From UBA6136 sp044378425 (GTDB taxonomy: Bacteria > Pseudomonadota > Gammaproteobacteria > Methylococcales > Methylococcaceae): a DNA stretch of 8,970 nt. The notes under the pieces are model-generated. The model was given only the letters and a program-made list of their open reading frames with translations. It was not told the DNA's origin and did not search any database. The stretch spans positions 1 through 8,970 of the forward strand of contig JBILXN010000093.1 in NCBI GenBank assembly GCA_044378425.1, written 5' to 3'. The position numbers were made by a program, and so were the translations under genes. Shown in pieces: positions 1-6,867 of this stretch (its first letter is position 1; every line of letters begins with the position of its first letter).

Positions 1-1192
1 GTTCTAGGCGGTCACCTACGGCAAACTTGTTTTTCACCAGAATGTCGGCCTGCCCGGTTTGGCTGTCGAAGGCGGTTATCTCACCGACAAATTGTTGTTG
101 GTGGCTGGTCGAATGGCCTTGGATGTAATTCTGATAGTCCTGGGTATGATGACGAGCATAAAAGCCATCGGTATATCCCCGCTGGGCGAGATTTTCCAGC
201 ACACCGAGCAAGCTTGGATCAAACTCTCGCCCTGAAACGGCATCGTTTATGGCCTTACGGTACGTTTGTGCGGTGCGTGCTACATAATAATGGGATTTGG
301 TGCGGCCTTCGATTTTTAAGCTGTCGACGCCGATCTCCACCAGTTTCTGTATGTGCTCAATGGCTCTCAGATCCTTGGAGTTCATGATGTAAGTGCCGTG
401 CTCGTCCTCCATCACGGGCATCAGTTCACCGGGGCGGTTTTCCTCTTCCAGGAAATAGATTTCGTCAGCGAGTGGGTGTCGCTTCTGATCACCGCAATCG
501 GTCAGGGCGCTGTTAAGGTCATTCAGAGATAGCGTGAGTTGACCCGGAACATAGTCACCCTCAGCGTTCTCAACGGCCGGTTGGACATCGTATTTCCAGC
601 GGCACGAATTGGTACAGGTGCCTTGGTTGGGGTCGCGATGATTGAAATAGCCGGAGAGCAGGCAACGGCCCGAATAGGCAATGCAGAGTGCGCCGTGAAC
701 GAAGACTTCCAGCTCCATGTCGGGGCATTCCTGCCGAATCTCGGCGATTTCTTCCAGCGACAGTTCACGTGACAGGATGATGCGTTTGATCCCGACCGAC
801 TTCCAGAAACGCACGGCCGCGAAATTCACAGTGTTGGCCTGCACCGATAGGTGGACCGGCATGTCGGGCCAGGCTTCCCGCGCCAGCATGATGAGGCCGG
901 GATCGGCCATGATCAGCGCATCGGGGCCCATGGCCACGATGGGCTCCAGATCGCGGGCAAATGTCCTGACTTTGCGATTGTGAGGGAGTACGTTGGTGGC
1001 AAGATAAAAGCGTTTGCCTATCCGATGGGCTTCCTCTATGCCCAACGCCAGATTATTCTCCAGGAAGTCATTATTCCTGACCCGCAGGCTGTAACGTGGC
1101 AGGCCTGCGTAGACGGCATCAGCACCATAGGCATAGGCATAACGCATATTCTTGAGGGTGCCAGCGGGGGACAAGAGTTCGGGTTTATGCAT
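1..1192 (-). CDS. trhP: tRNA 5-hydroxyuridine modification protein TrhP (YegQ, peptidase U32 family), 3' end cut by window
   Basis: The minus-strand reading frame is open from an ATG at 1192-1190 to the window edge, giving 397 codons; E. coli YegQ is about 450 residues, so roughly 50 C-terminal residues lie outside. TrhP takes part in prephenate-dependent hydroxylation of U34 in tRNA, the step before cmo5U/mcmo5U; despite the U32 'peptidase' label it is an RNA-modification factor. The start MHKPELLSPAGTLKNM is the conserved U32 N-terminus. The U32 signature is at about 162-180 (EVFVHGALC...GRCLLS), and four cysteines, C170, C177, C193 and C197, form the pattern expected for the Fe-S cluster of this group. 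EDEHGTYIMNSKDL and SLKIEGRTKS follow downstream. Similarity to YegQ runs through the whole visible length, which favours TrhP over the paralogue RlhA. It diverges from cysM; an AGG 5 bases before the ATG is a weak ribosome site. Confidence 0.95.
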   Translation of the reverse strand, partial: MHKPELLSPAGTLKNMRYAYAYGADAVYAGLPRYSLRVRNNDFLENNLALGIEEAHRIGKRFYLATNVLPHNRKVRTFARDLEPIVAMGPDALIMADPGLIMLAREAWPDMPVHLSVQANTVNFAAVRFWKSVGIKRIILSRELSLEEIAEIRQECPDMELEVFVHGALCIAYSGRCLLSGYFNHRDPNQGTCTNSCRWKYDVQPAVENAEGDYVPGQLTLSLNDLNSALTDCGDQKRHPLADEIYFLEEENRPGELMPVMEDEHGTYIMNSKDLRAIEHIQKLVEIGVDSLKIEGRTKSHYYVARTAQTYRKAINDAVSGREFDPSLLGVLENLAQRGYTDGFYARHHTQDYQNYIQGHSTSHQQQFVGEITAFDSQTGQADILVKNKFAVGDRLE

Positions 1193-1211
1193 GGCCTGAA
1201 TCGTGAAGTGT

Positions 1212-1230
1212 TAAAATCGCCACGATTTTA
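1212..1230. promoter_or_regulatory. Perfect 19-base inverted repeat in the trhP-cysM divergent gap
   Basis: TAAAATCG (1212-1219) and CGATTTTA (1223-1230) are exact reverse complements around a CCA centre. The site lies in the 75-base gap between the start codons of trhP and cysM. Each arm contains TAAAAT, a fair match to a sigma-70 -10 hexamer, so the element could hold both divergent -10 boxes, or be an operator for a dimeric regulator. I found no good -35 hexamer at the right distance on either strand, and I do not recognise a known regulator site. Confidence 0.5.
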
Positions 1231-1267
1231 CCCTAAGTTGACTATTACGCTCAGGAATAACGTGCTC

Positions 1268-2170
1268 ATGATCGAAGCCCCGATCTTTCCAACGCTGGAA
1301 GATTTTGTCGGCAATACCCCGTTGGTGCGGCTGCAGAGGTTGCCGGGTGCCACGTCCAACATCATTCTGGCCAAGCTTGAAGGCAATAATCCGGCAGGGT
1401 CAGTCAAGGATCGTCCCGCTCTGAGCATGATCAGGCATGCCGAAGCTCGCGGCGAGATCAAGCCGGGTGATCGTCTGATAGAGGCCACCAGCGGCAATAC
1501 CGGCATTGCCCTCGCCATGGCAGCCGCCATGAAGGGCTATCGAATGACGCTGATCATGCCCGAAAACATGAGCGCCGAACGTCGCGCATCAATGAAAGCC
1601 TTTGGTGCCGAAATCATACTCACGCCGGCCGAGGGCAGCATGGAAGCGGCCATTGATCTGGCCCGAGCGATGGAGGCCCGTGGTGAAGGTCGTATCCTTG
1701 ACCAGTTTGCCAATCCCGACAACCCCCGCGCCCATTACGAAGGCACCGGGCCAGAAATATGGCGCGATACCCAGGGTCGCATCACTCACTTTGTGAGTTC
1801 CATGGGGACGACAGGAACCATTATGGGTACCTCTGCTTTTCTGCGGGAGAAAAACCCCGCTGTTCAGATCATCGGTGTTCAGCCCGAGGGCAATTCCAGG
1901 ATTCCTGGCATACGTCGCTGGCCACAGGAATACTTACCCAAGATCTGCGATTTCAGCAAGATAGACCGGATCATGGACATTGGTCAGACTGAAGCCGAGG
2001 AGATGACCCGGCAACTTTCGATGAAGGAAGGTATCTTTGCCGGAATTTCCTCCGGTGGTGCGCTGGCAGCCGCTCTGCAACTTTCCAGCGAGGTCGAGAA
2101 CGCCATTATCGTCACCATTGTGTGTGATCGGGGCGACCGCTATTTGTCGACCGGCGTATTTCCCGACTGA
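1268..2170 (+). CDS. cysM: Cysteine synthase B (O-acetylserine sulfhydrylase B)
   Basis: This 300-residue PLP enzyme makes cysteine from O-acetylserine and sulfide; the CysM form also accepts thiosulfate, giving S-sulfocysteine. The fold-type II motifs are all visible: NNPAGSVKDR with the PLP lysine K47, the substrate loop TSGNTG at 74-79, the phosphate-binding GTTGT at 180-184 and SSGG at 261-264. RRWPQEYLP at 217-224 is typical of CysM rather than CysK, and CDRGDRYLSTGVF near the end matches E. coli CysM (303 residues). The start chosen is ATG 1268, 11 bases after AGGA at 1253-1256; an in-frame GTG at 1262 (5 bases after AGGA) would add two residues. The frame stays open far upstream across antisense trhP, but that part has no homology. 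It is the likely first gene of an operon, 12 bases ahead of rlmD. Confidence 0.96.
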   Translation: MIEAPIFPTLEDFVGNTPLVRLQRLPGATSNIILAKLEGNNPAGSVKDRPALSMIRHAEARGEIKPGDRLIEATSGNTGIALAMAAAMKGYRMTLIMPENMSAERRASMKAFGAEIILTPAEGSMEAAIDLARAMEARGEGRILDQFANPDNPRAHYEGTGPEIWRDTQGRITHFVSSMGTTGTIMGTSAFLREKNPAVQIIGVQPEGNSRIPGIRRWPQEYLPKICDFSKIDRIMDIGQTEAEEMTRQLSMKEGIFAGISSGGALAAALQLSSEVENAIIVTIVCDRGDRYLSTGVFPD

Positions 2171-2182
2171 GGTCGCTTCCCG

Positions 2183-3514
2183 ATGAGTTTCAAAAGACGA
2201 AAGAAAACCCTGCCAGTTGAATCTGTGCGGGCGCGCATTGACTCTTTTACCCACGATGGTCGAGGCGTTGCACGGGTCGATGGCAAGCCGGTATTCATTG
2301 ATGGGGCTTTGCCGGGCGAGGAGGTAAGCTTTATCTACACCGATAGTCGCCGCGACTATGCCGAAGGTAAAGTCGAGTCCCTGCATGAAACCGTACCCGA
2401 ACGAGTGGCTCCGCGCTGCCCGAGTTTCGGGATTTGCGGCGGGTGCAGTTTTCAGCATTTGGCGGATGATGCCCAGATTGCATCCAAACAAAAGATGATG
2501 GTCGAGCAGTTTCAGCGCATTGGCCGGTTTGAGGACATACCGTTGTTTCCCCCCCTGACCGGCCCCTCCTGGGGCTACCGTCACAAGGCCCGCCTTGGCG
2601 TCAAGAATGTGGCCAAGAAGGGCAGGGTACTGGTTGGTTTTCGTGAGCGCTCCAGCCCCTATATCACCGATCTTGAGTGGTGTCCGGTGTTGCATCCCCG
2701 AGTGGGAGAACGTTTGCGTGAGCTTTCCGAACTGATTGGCGAACTTAGTTTGCGTGATCGCTTGCCGCAAATTGAGGTTGCCGTGGGCGATGAACGGGTG
2801 GCTCTGGTTTTCAGACTGCTGGAAGACCCGACAGAGGCTGATCACGTTGCGCTCAAAGCCTTTGGTGCACACTTCGACTTCGATATTTATCTGCAGCGTC
2901 ACGGCCCAGACTCTGTCGTCGCACTGTACCCGGAGCAGCCTCCGCAGCTAGGCTATGCGCTACCGGAGCAGGGCGTCACTTTCAGTTTCAAACCTACTGA
3001 TTTCACGCAGGTCAATATCGAGATAAACCGCAAGATGGTGAGTCGCGTCATGGCGCTACTGGCGCCGGAAGCGGGCGACACCCTACTGGATCTGTTCTGT
3101 GGCATTGGTAACTTCACATTGCCCCTGGCTCGCCGGGCCGGCTATGTCGTGGGGGTTGAAGGAGGGATAGAGGCAGTCGAACGAGCACGGCAGAATGCTC
3201 AGGCAAACAGCCTGGAAAATGTCGAATTCCATGTCGCTGATCTAACCCAGCCATTGGCCGGTCAGGCCTGGGCCGACCGCAACTACAGCAAGATACTCCT
3301 GGATCCTTCGCGTGCGGGTGCGGAGGACGTCTTGGCGGGTATTCCGCGCTGGGGTGCGGGGCGTATCGTCTATGTGTCCTGCAACCCCTCGACTCTGGCC
3401 CGGGATGCCGCGATTCTGGTCAACCGTCATGGCTATCGCCTGATACGCGCGGGGGTGATGGACATGTTCCCCCAAACCGCGCATGTAGAATCGATTGCCC
3501 TGTTTGAAAAATGA
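2183..3514 (+). CDS. rlmD: 23S rRNA (uracil-1939-C5)-methyltransferase RlmD (RumA)
   Basis: RlmD uses S-adenosylmethionine to methylate C5 of U1939 in 23S rRNA. The 443 residues (E. coli about 433) show, in order, a TRAM RNA-binding domain at about 10-70, Fe-S cluster cysteines C79, C85, C88 and C167 (CPSFGICGGC, then EWCP), the SAM-binding motif LLDLFCGIGNF at 301-311, LLDPSRAGA, and the catalytic loop YVSCNPSTLARD with nucleophile C400. HVES near the end supplies the probable general base E436. All key residues are present. A GAGG at 2169-2172, overlapping the cysM stop codon, precedes the ATG by 10 bases, suggesting translational coupling to cysM. Its stop overlaps the next start (ATGA at 3511-3514). 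In Pseudomonas relA follows this gene; here it does not. Confidence 0.97.
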   Translation: MSFKRRKKTLPVESVRARIDSFTHDGRGVARVDGKPVFIDGALPGEEVSFIYTDSRRDYAEGKVESLHETVPERVAPRCPSFGICGGCSFQHLADDAQIASKQKMMVEQFQRIGRFEDIPLFPPLTGPSWGYRHKARLGVKNVAKKGRVLVGFRERSSPYITDLEWCPVLHPRVGERLRELSELIGELSLRDRLPQIEVAVGDERVALVFRLLEDPTEADHVALKAFGAHFDFDIYLQRHGPDSVVALYPEQPPQLGYALPEQGVTFSFKPTDFTQVNIEINRKMVSRVMALLAPEAGDTLLDLFCGIGNFTLPLARRAGYVVGVEGGIEAVERARQNAQANSLENVEFHVADLTQPLAGQAWADRNYSKILLDPSRAGAEDVLAGIPRWGAGRIVYVSCNPSTLARDAAILVNRHGYRLIRAGVMDMFPQTAHVESIALFEK

Positions 3515-4041
3515 GCCTGACACCTGATCCCAACCATCCCGATACCTATCTCTGCGTGTCGATCGCCCGCCAGCAGATGGACTTGATCGTGGCCGGCACC
3601 CGAGCGATGGGCTGGCCTGTGTCCACCGCTAAAAATGGCCCGGGCGAACGGCGCGGCAGTGAATGCACGCCACGCGGCTGGCATCGTATTCGCGCCCGAA
3701 TTGGGGCCGGAATGCCGTCAGGTACGGTATTTCGCGGGCGTCGCCCGACGGGTGAGGTTTACGATACTGCGCTTGAAGCCTGCTATCCGGGGCGAGACTG
3801 GATACTGACCCGAATTCTCTGGCTCGGTGGCCTTGAGCCAGGCTTCAATCGTTATGGCGACGTTGATACCGCCTGGCGCTTTGTTTACATCCATGGCAGC
3901 CCGGACCATGGCGTCTCCGGTGTGCCGGCTTCGCATGGTTGTGTGCGCATGAAAAGCGCCGACATGATGGATGTGTTTGATCGGGTGCCAACTGGCATGC
4001 GGGTCTTGATCCGCTCATCTGATGATGTCATTCCGCGGTAG
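3511..4041 (+). CDS. YkuD-domain L,D-transpeptidase/L,D-carboxypeptidase without signal peptide (ElsL-like, probably cytoplasmic)
   Basis: The 176-residue protein is little more than one YkuD catalytic domain. The active-site signature is complete: YIHGS with H128, then SHGCVRM with S141, H142, nucleophile C144 and R146. YkuD enzymes act on the L-Lys/mDAP-D-Ala bond of peptidoglycan stem peptides by cross-linking, Braun lipoprotein attachment or removal of the terminal D-Ala. The N-terminus (MSLTPDPNHPDTYLCVSIAR) has no hydrophobic stretch, lipobox or Tat motif, so export is not predicted. Cytoplasmic YkuD proteins that trim tetrapeptides during murein recycling, such as ElsL of Acinetobacter baumannii, have this compact build; I infer that role here. 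The ATG overlaps the rlmD stop as ATGA with no good Shine-Dalgarno site, pointing to translational coupling. A missed start farther upstream would lie inside rlmD and is unlikely. The fold is sure, the physiological role inferred. Confidence 0.9.
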   Translation: MSLTPDPNHPDTYLCVSIARQQMDLIVAGTRAMGWPVSTAKNGPGERRGSECTPRGWHRIRARIGAGMPSGTVFRGRRPTGEVYDTALEACYPGRDWILTRILWLGGLEPGFNRYGDVDTAWRFVYIHGSPDHGVSGVPASHGCVRMKSADMMDVFDRVPTGMRVLIRSSDDVIPR

Positions 4042-4084
4042 ACATTATCTGCCTTCTTTAACCCAAAGCCGTTTCCCCTGCAGC

Positions 4085-4090
4085 AAGGAG
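4085..4090 (+). promoter_or_regulatory. Strong Shine-Dalgarno AAGGAG that fixes the yajR start
   Basis: AAGGAG at 4085-4090 lies 8 bases before GTG 4099. An upstream in-frame GTG at 4090 overlaps the motif itself and so cannot use it; 4099 is therefore the better start codon. Confidence 0.75.
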
Positions 4091-4098
4091 TGTCCCAC

Positions 4099-5490
4099 GT
4101 GAAGCCCGCCCTCGAATTCGATACCCCGATGACCCGGGCTGAACTGCGCGCGAGTCTCTCGCTAGCCGCCATCTACATGTTGCGGATGCTGGGTATGTTT
4201 CTGATCCTGCCGGTATTCTCGGTGCTGGCCCGCGATATTCCTGACGCCACCCCGATGCTGGTCGGGCTTGCCATTAGTGCTTATGGCCTGACCCAGGCGG
4301 TGTTTCAGATTCCATTCGGCCTATGGTCAGACCATTATGGCCGCAAGCGCATTATCACCCTCGGCCTGATTGTATTCGTGCTGGGTAGCGCCGTGGCGGC
4401 GATGTCTGACTCGATCTACGGCATCATAGCGGGCCGCGCCTTGCAGGGCGCCGGCGCTGTGGCCGCTGTCGTCATGGCGCTGGCAGCGGACTTGACCCGC
4501 GAGGAGCATCGCACCAAGGCCATGGCCCTGATCGGCATCAGCATCGGCATTTCGTTTGCGCTATCAATGGTGCTCGGCCCGGTACTCTCGAATTGGCTAG
4601 GTCTCAAGGGGCTGTTCTGGGTCATTACGGGCCTTGCAACGCTCAGTATCGTGGTTCTGCATACGGTGGTACCCAATCCCGTCAACAGCCGTTTCCATCG
4701 CGATGCCCAGGTACGAACCGGCTCCTTCGTGCGCGTATTGGCCAATCGGGAACTACTGCGGCTTGATTTTGGTATTTTTTGCCTGCATTTGATTCTCACC
4801 GCCAGCTTTGTGGTGTTACCGCTGGTACTGACGGACAGGCTCGGGCTGCCAGCCGAACAGCATTGGCATCTGTACCTGCCCGTATTCGTGCTGGCTATGA
4901 TCAGCATGGTGCCGTTCGTTATTCTGGCCGAGAAGAAACGCAAGATGAAGCCGGTCTTCATTGGCTTCATTGGTTTGGTCGCCTTATCCGATCTGGGATT
5001 TGTCGGGCTGAGTGACAGTTTCTGGCCGGTATTCCTGCTGCTGTATGTGTTTTTTACCGGCTTTAATTTGCTGGAGGCGACCCTGCCGTCCATGGTGTCG
5101 AAAACGGCACCGCCCGATCTTAAGGGAACAGCCATGGGGGTTTACTCGACGGCACAATTTCTCGGCGCTTTCGCAGGTGGTACCGGTGCCGGCTGGCTTT
5201 ATGGTCAGCATGGCATCGCCTCGGTGTTCATTTATTGTGTTGCAGCCGCGCTGCTGTGGTTGATCGTAGCCCTGACCATGAAGTCACCGCGTCATCTGAG
5301 CAGTTTGATGGTCAATGTTGAAGGCATCGCGCTTTCAAGGGCAAGGTCGTTAACAGACGAACTGCTGGTTATTTCAGGGGTTGCCGAAGCGGTGGTGGTG
5401 GCCGAGGACGGCGTGGCCTATCTTAAGGTGGACCGTGATACGCTGGATCGGGCTGCCCTTACTCTGGCATTTGAGACTGTCGGGGACTAA
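4099..5490 (+). CDS. yajR: Major facilitator superfamily transporter YajR with C-terminal YAM domain
   Basis: This is a predicted 12-helix inner-membrane proton-coupled MFS antiporter of about 463 residues (E. coli YajR is 454); the substrate of the family is not settled. MLRMLGMFLILPVF opens helix 1, and motif A is GLWSDHYGRK at 74-83 with the expected Asp and Arg. GRALQGAGAVAAVVMAL, AEHW-like EQHWHLYLPV and GTAMGVYSTAQFLGAFAGG match YajR closely. Residues from about 401 to 463, beginning SSLMVNVEGI, form the small soluble ferredoxin-like YAM domain that marks this subfamily and faces the cytoplasm. The start is GTG 4099, set by AAGGAG at 4085-4090. The gene follows the YkuD gene after 57 bases without an evident terminator and its TAA overlaps the next ATG by one base, so it probably shares the cysM operon or starts a sub-operon. 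Confidence 0.93.
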   Translation: MKPALEFDTPMTRAELRASLSLAAIYMLRMLGMFLILPVFSVLARDIPDATPMLVGLAISAYGLTQAVFQIPFGLWSDHYGRKRIITLGLIVFVLGSAVAAMSDSIYGIIAGRALQGAGAVAAVVMALAADLTREEHRTKAMALIGISIGISFALSMVLGPVLSNWLGLKGLFWVITGLATLSIVVLHTVVPNPVNSRFHRDAQVRTGSFVRVLANRELLRLDFGIFCLHLILTASFVVLPLVLTDRLGLPAEQHWHLYLPVFVLAMISMVPFVILAEKKRKMKPVFIGFIGLVALSDLGFVGLSDSFWPVFLLLYVFFTGFNLLEATLPSMVSKTAPPDLKGTAMGVYSTAQFLGAFAGGTGAGWLYGQHGIASVFIYCVAAALLWLIVALTMKSPRHLSSLMVNVEGIALSRARSLTDELLVISGVAEAVVVAEDGVAYLKVDRDTLDRAALTLAFETVGD

Positions 5491-6416
5491 TGCCAGCCAA
5501 GTCGGCGCAGGACAAGTCGTCTGCCACAAAGCCAGTCAAACGGGATGTCGCCTCCGTCCAAACACCCAGGCTGAATCTTGGTTGTGGCACTTTGATTGTA
5601 ATTTTTGCCGCGGTGGCTCTGGCTGGAAAGTTGGTACCCCACACCGGCAGGGGTGAGGCAGGCCGCGACAAGGCGGAATTCGTCGGTGAGCCGTCGCCCC
5701 AACCGACTAGGCCAGCCGATGCGTCAATCCGCAAGCTTGGCCCCAGCCCTGCGCCATCATCGCCTGGTCAGGCACAATCCGATCCCGGCGTGGCGCACCG
5801 TTCCGAGCCTGGCTTTGAGCAGATGCTGGAGACTATCGCCAGCGGTATCCAGCAATTGATCACTGCTGCGGGTCAGGCCTCGTCGACAGTCGGCAGGCCA
5901 TCAGTTTCGTTACCGAAAGCTGCCCGAGTGCATTCGCCCCAGACCGATCCGGAAGCAGAGGCAGTCGCGGACCCGGACCCGGACCCTGCGCCCACCCGTC
6001 AGAGTCCGAAACATGAACATCAGTCGGTACCTCGGCCGGGCAAACCGCCATCGGCGCAGGTATTGGGGAAGGAGCGCCAACTGTCGACTGAAACCCCGTC
6101 ATCGGGACAGTTGCCGGATCAGCGAACGGCGCCAGGTGGTGAAGTGCTCCATCCTGAAGCGGATATACCGCTGAGTGCGGTCGTCTTCAACAGCCCCTGG
6201 AATCACTCGGTAGAGCAGGTTGAGCACTATCTCAAGCGCCACACACATGACCCGGGTTCGCTTGAGATCATTGAGTGGGGCAAGGTGCAGGCGGCTCAGG
6301 AAGGCTTTCAGGTGCGTTGCAGTTTTCGGTCAAAAAACGTGCTGGGTAAAGTGGCTACCCAAAGCAGGAATTTCGTTTTAAGTCCTGACGGTAATGTGGT
6401 TGATATTCGGGACTAG
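5490..6416 (+). CDS. Uncharacterised single-pass membrane protein with Pro-rich linker and small C-terminal domain
   Basis: I do not recognise this 308-residue protein by name. Residues 1-28 are polar and basic, residues about 30-48 (CGTLIVIFAAVALAGKLV) are one membrane helix, and the charge pattern predicts N-terminus inside. Residues 49-225 are a low-complexity linker rich in Pro, Ser, Ala and Gln, containing a DPDPDP run at 161-166. Residues about 228-308 look like a folded alpha/beta domain: SAVVFNSPWNHSVEQVEHYL, then DPGSLEIIEWGKV, FQVRCSFRSKN and a closing DGNVVDIRD. The DP.S.E...W..V...R.SKN layout resembles a domain I have seen in many bacterial hypothetical proteins, a memory-based inference. 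It would sit in the periplasm. The ATG overlaps the yajR stop (TAATG), with GGGGA just upstream, so translation is likely coupled. Its TAG shares the CTAG tetramer with the grxC stop. Confidence 0.8.
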   Translation: MPAKSAQDKSSATKPVKRDVASVQTPRLNLGCGTLIVIFAAVALAGKLVPHTGRGEAGRDKAEFVGEPSPQPTRPADASIRKLGPSPAPSSPGQAQSDPGVAHRSEPGFEQMLETIASGIQQLITAAGQASSTVGRPSVSLPKAARVHSPQTDPEAEAVADPDPDPAPTRQSPKHEHQSVPRPGKPPSAQVLGKERQLSTETPSSGQLPDQRTAPGGEVLHPEADIPLSAVVFNSPWNHSVEQVEHYLKRHTHDPGSLEIIEWGKVQAAQEGFQVRCSFRSKNVLGKVATQSRNFVLSPDGNVVDIRD

Positions 6417-6712
6417 ACTTTGTGGCTACCCGGGTCGCTGCCAGAGTCATCTGCGCCGGCTGCGAGTAATGCGTTAAGTTCTCCGGTGCGATCCAGCCTG
6501 GCCAGATCGTCGTATCCCCCGACATGAATGGTGCCTATGTAGATTTGCGGCACCGTGCGGCGGCGGGTTTTTTCCATCATTTCAGAGCGCAACCCCTCGT
6601 CGAGGTCGACGCGCAGTTTCACGATGTCCGTGACGCCTCTGGCGCGGAGCAGTCGCTCGGCCATGATGCAGTAGGGACAGACTGCGGTGCTGTAAAGAGT
6701 GACTATACTCAT
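6413..6712 (-). CDS. grxC: Glutaredoxin 3 (GrxC)
   Basis: This small thiol-disulfide oxidoreductase uses glutathione to reduce protein disulfides and mixed disulfides in the cytoplasm. It has the dithiol active site CPYC (C12-C15 counting from ATG 6712), the cis-proline loop TVPQIYIG at 53-60 and the glutathione-contact GGYDDL at 65-70, all placed as in E. coli Grx3. At 99 residues it is longer than the usual 83 because of a polar tail of about 15 residues (ADDSGSDPGSHKV) ending at the shared stop. An in-frame ATG at 6724 would give 103 residues; 6712 is preferred because MSIVTLYSTAVCPYC matches the normal N-terminus length and a weak GAG lies about 9 bases before it, whereas nothing precedes 6724. 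It diverges from the DUF502 gene and converges with the bitopic protein gene. Confidence 0.93.
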   Translation of the reverse strand: MSIVTLYSTAVCPYCIMAERLLRARGVTDIVKLRVDLDEGLRSEMMEKTRRRTVPQIYIGTIHVGGYDDLARLDRTGELNALLAAGADDSGSDPGSHKV

Positions 6713-6839
6713 GGGCAATCTCATAAATTGAGGGGCGGTTGGCGTTTCGCTGTGCCTGGCACCGCGTTGTGAATTGCGGGTCGTCTTCTGGCTGCGGCAT
6801 CAATGGCCGAAGCTGAAAATGGCACAGAGGCTTCACCAA

Positions 6840-6867
6840 AGTCAAATCACGGAAACTGGAGTCAAAT
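6840..6867 (+). repeat. 8-base direct repeat before the DUF502 gene start
   Basis: AGTCAAAT occurs at 6840-6847 and again at 6860-6867, exactly 20 bases (about two helical turns) apart. The second copy runs straight into the ATG at 6868, and its upstream GGAG (6858-6861) is the ribosome site. It may be a pair of half-sites on one face of the helix or chance. Confidence 0.4.

Noticed and set aside
851..1267. In-frame upstream extension of cysM by 139 codons
   Set aside because: This part lies antisense to trhP and has no CysM homology; ATG 1268 gives the normal family length.
1934..2902. 322-codon open frame on the minus strand across cysM and rlmD
   Set aside because: It is antisense to two genes with full catalytic motifs; its translation shows no recognisable domain and crosses a gene boundary.
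4416..5135. 239-codon open frame on the minus strand inside yajR
   Set aside because: It is the mirror of an MFS gene; the Ser/Arg/Thr-rich translation is what antisense of hydrophobic codons yields.
5970..5987. Hexamer repeat gacccg encoding DPDPDP
   Set aside because: Only three units within a low-complexity linker; ordinary for such linkers and not evidence of a phase-variable tract.
6756..6771. Sigma-54-like promoter (TGGCAC followed by TTGTG)
   Set aside because: The -12 element lacks the required GC and the spacing is one base off, so it fails the consensus.
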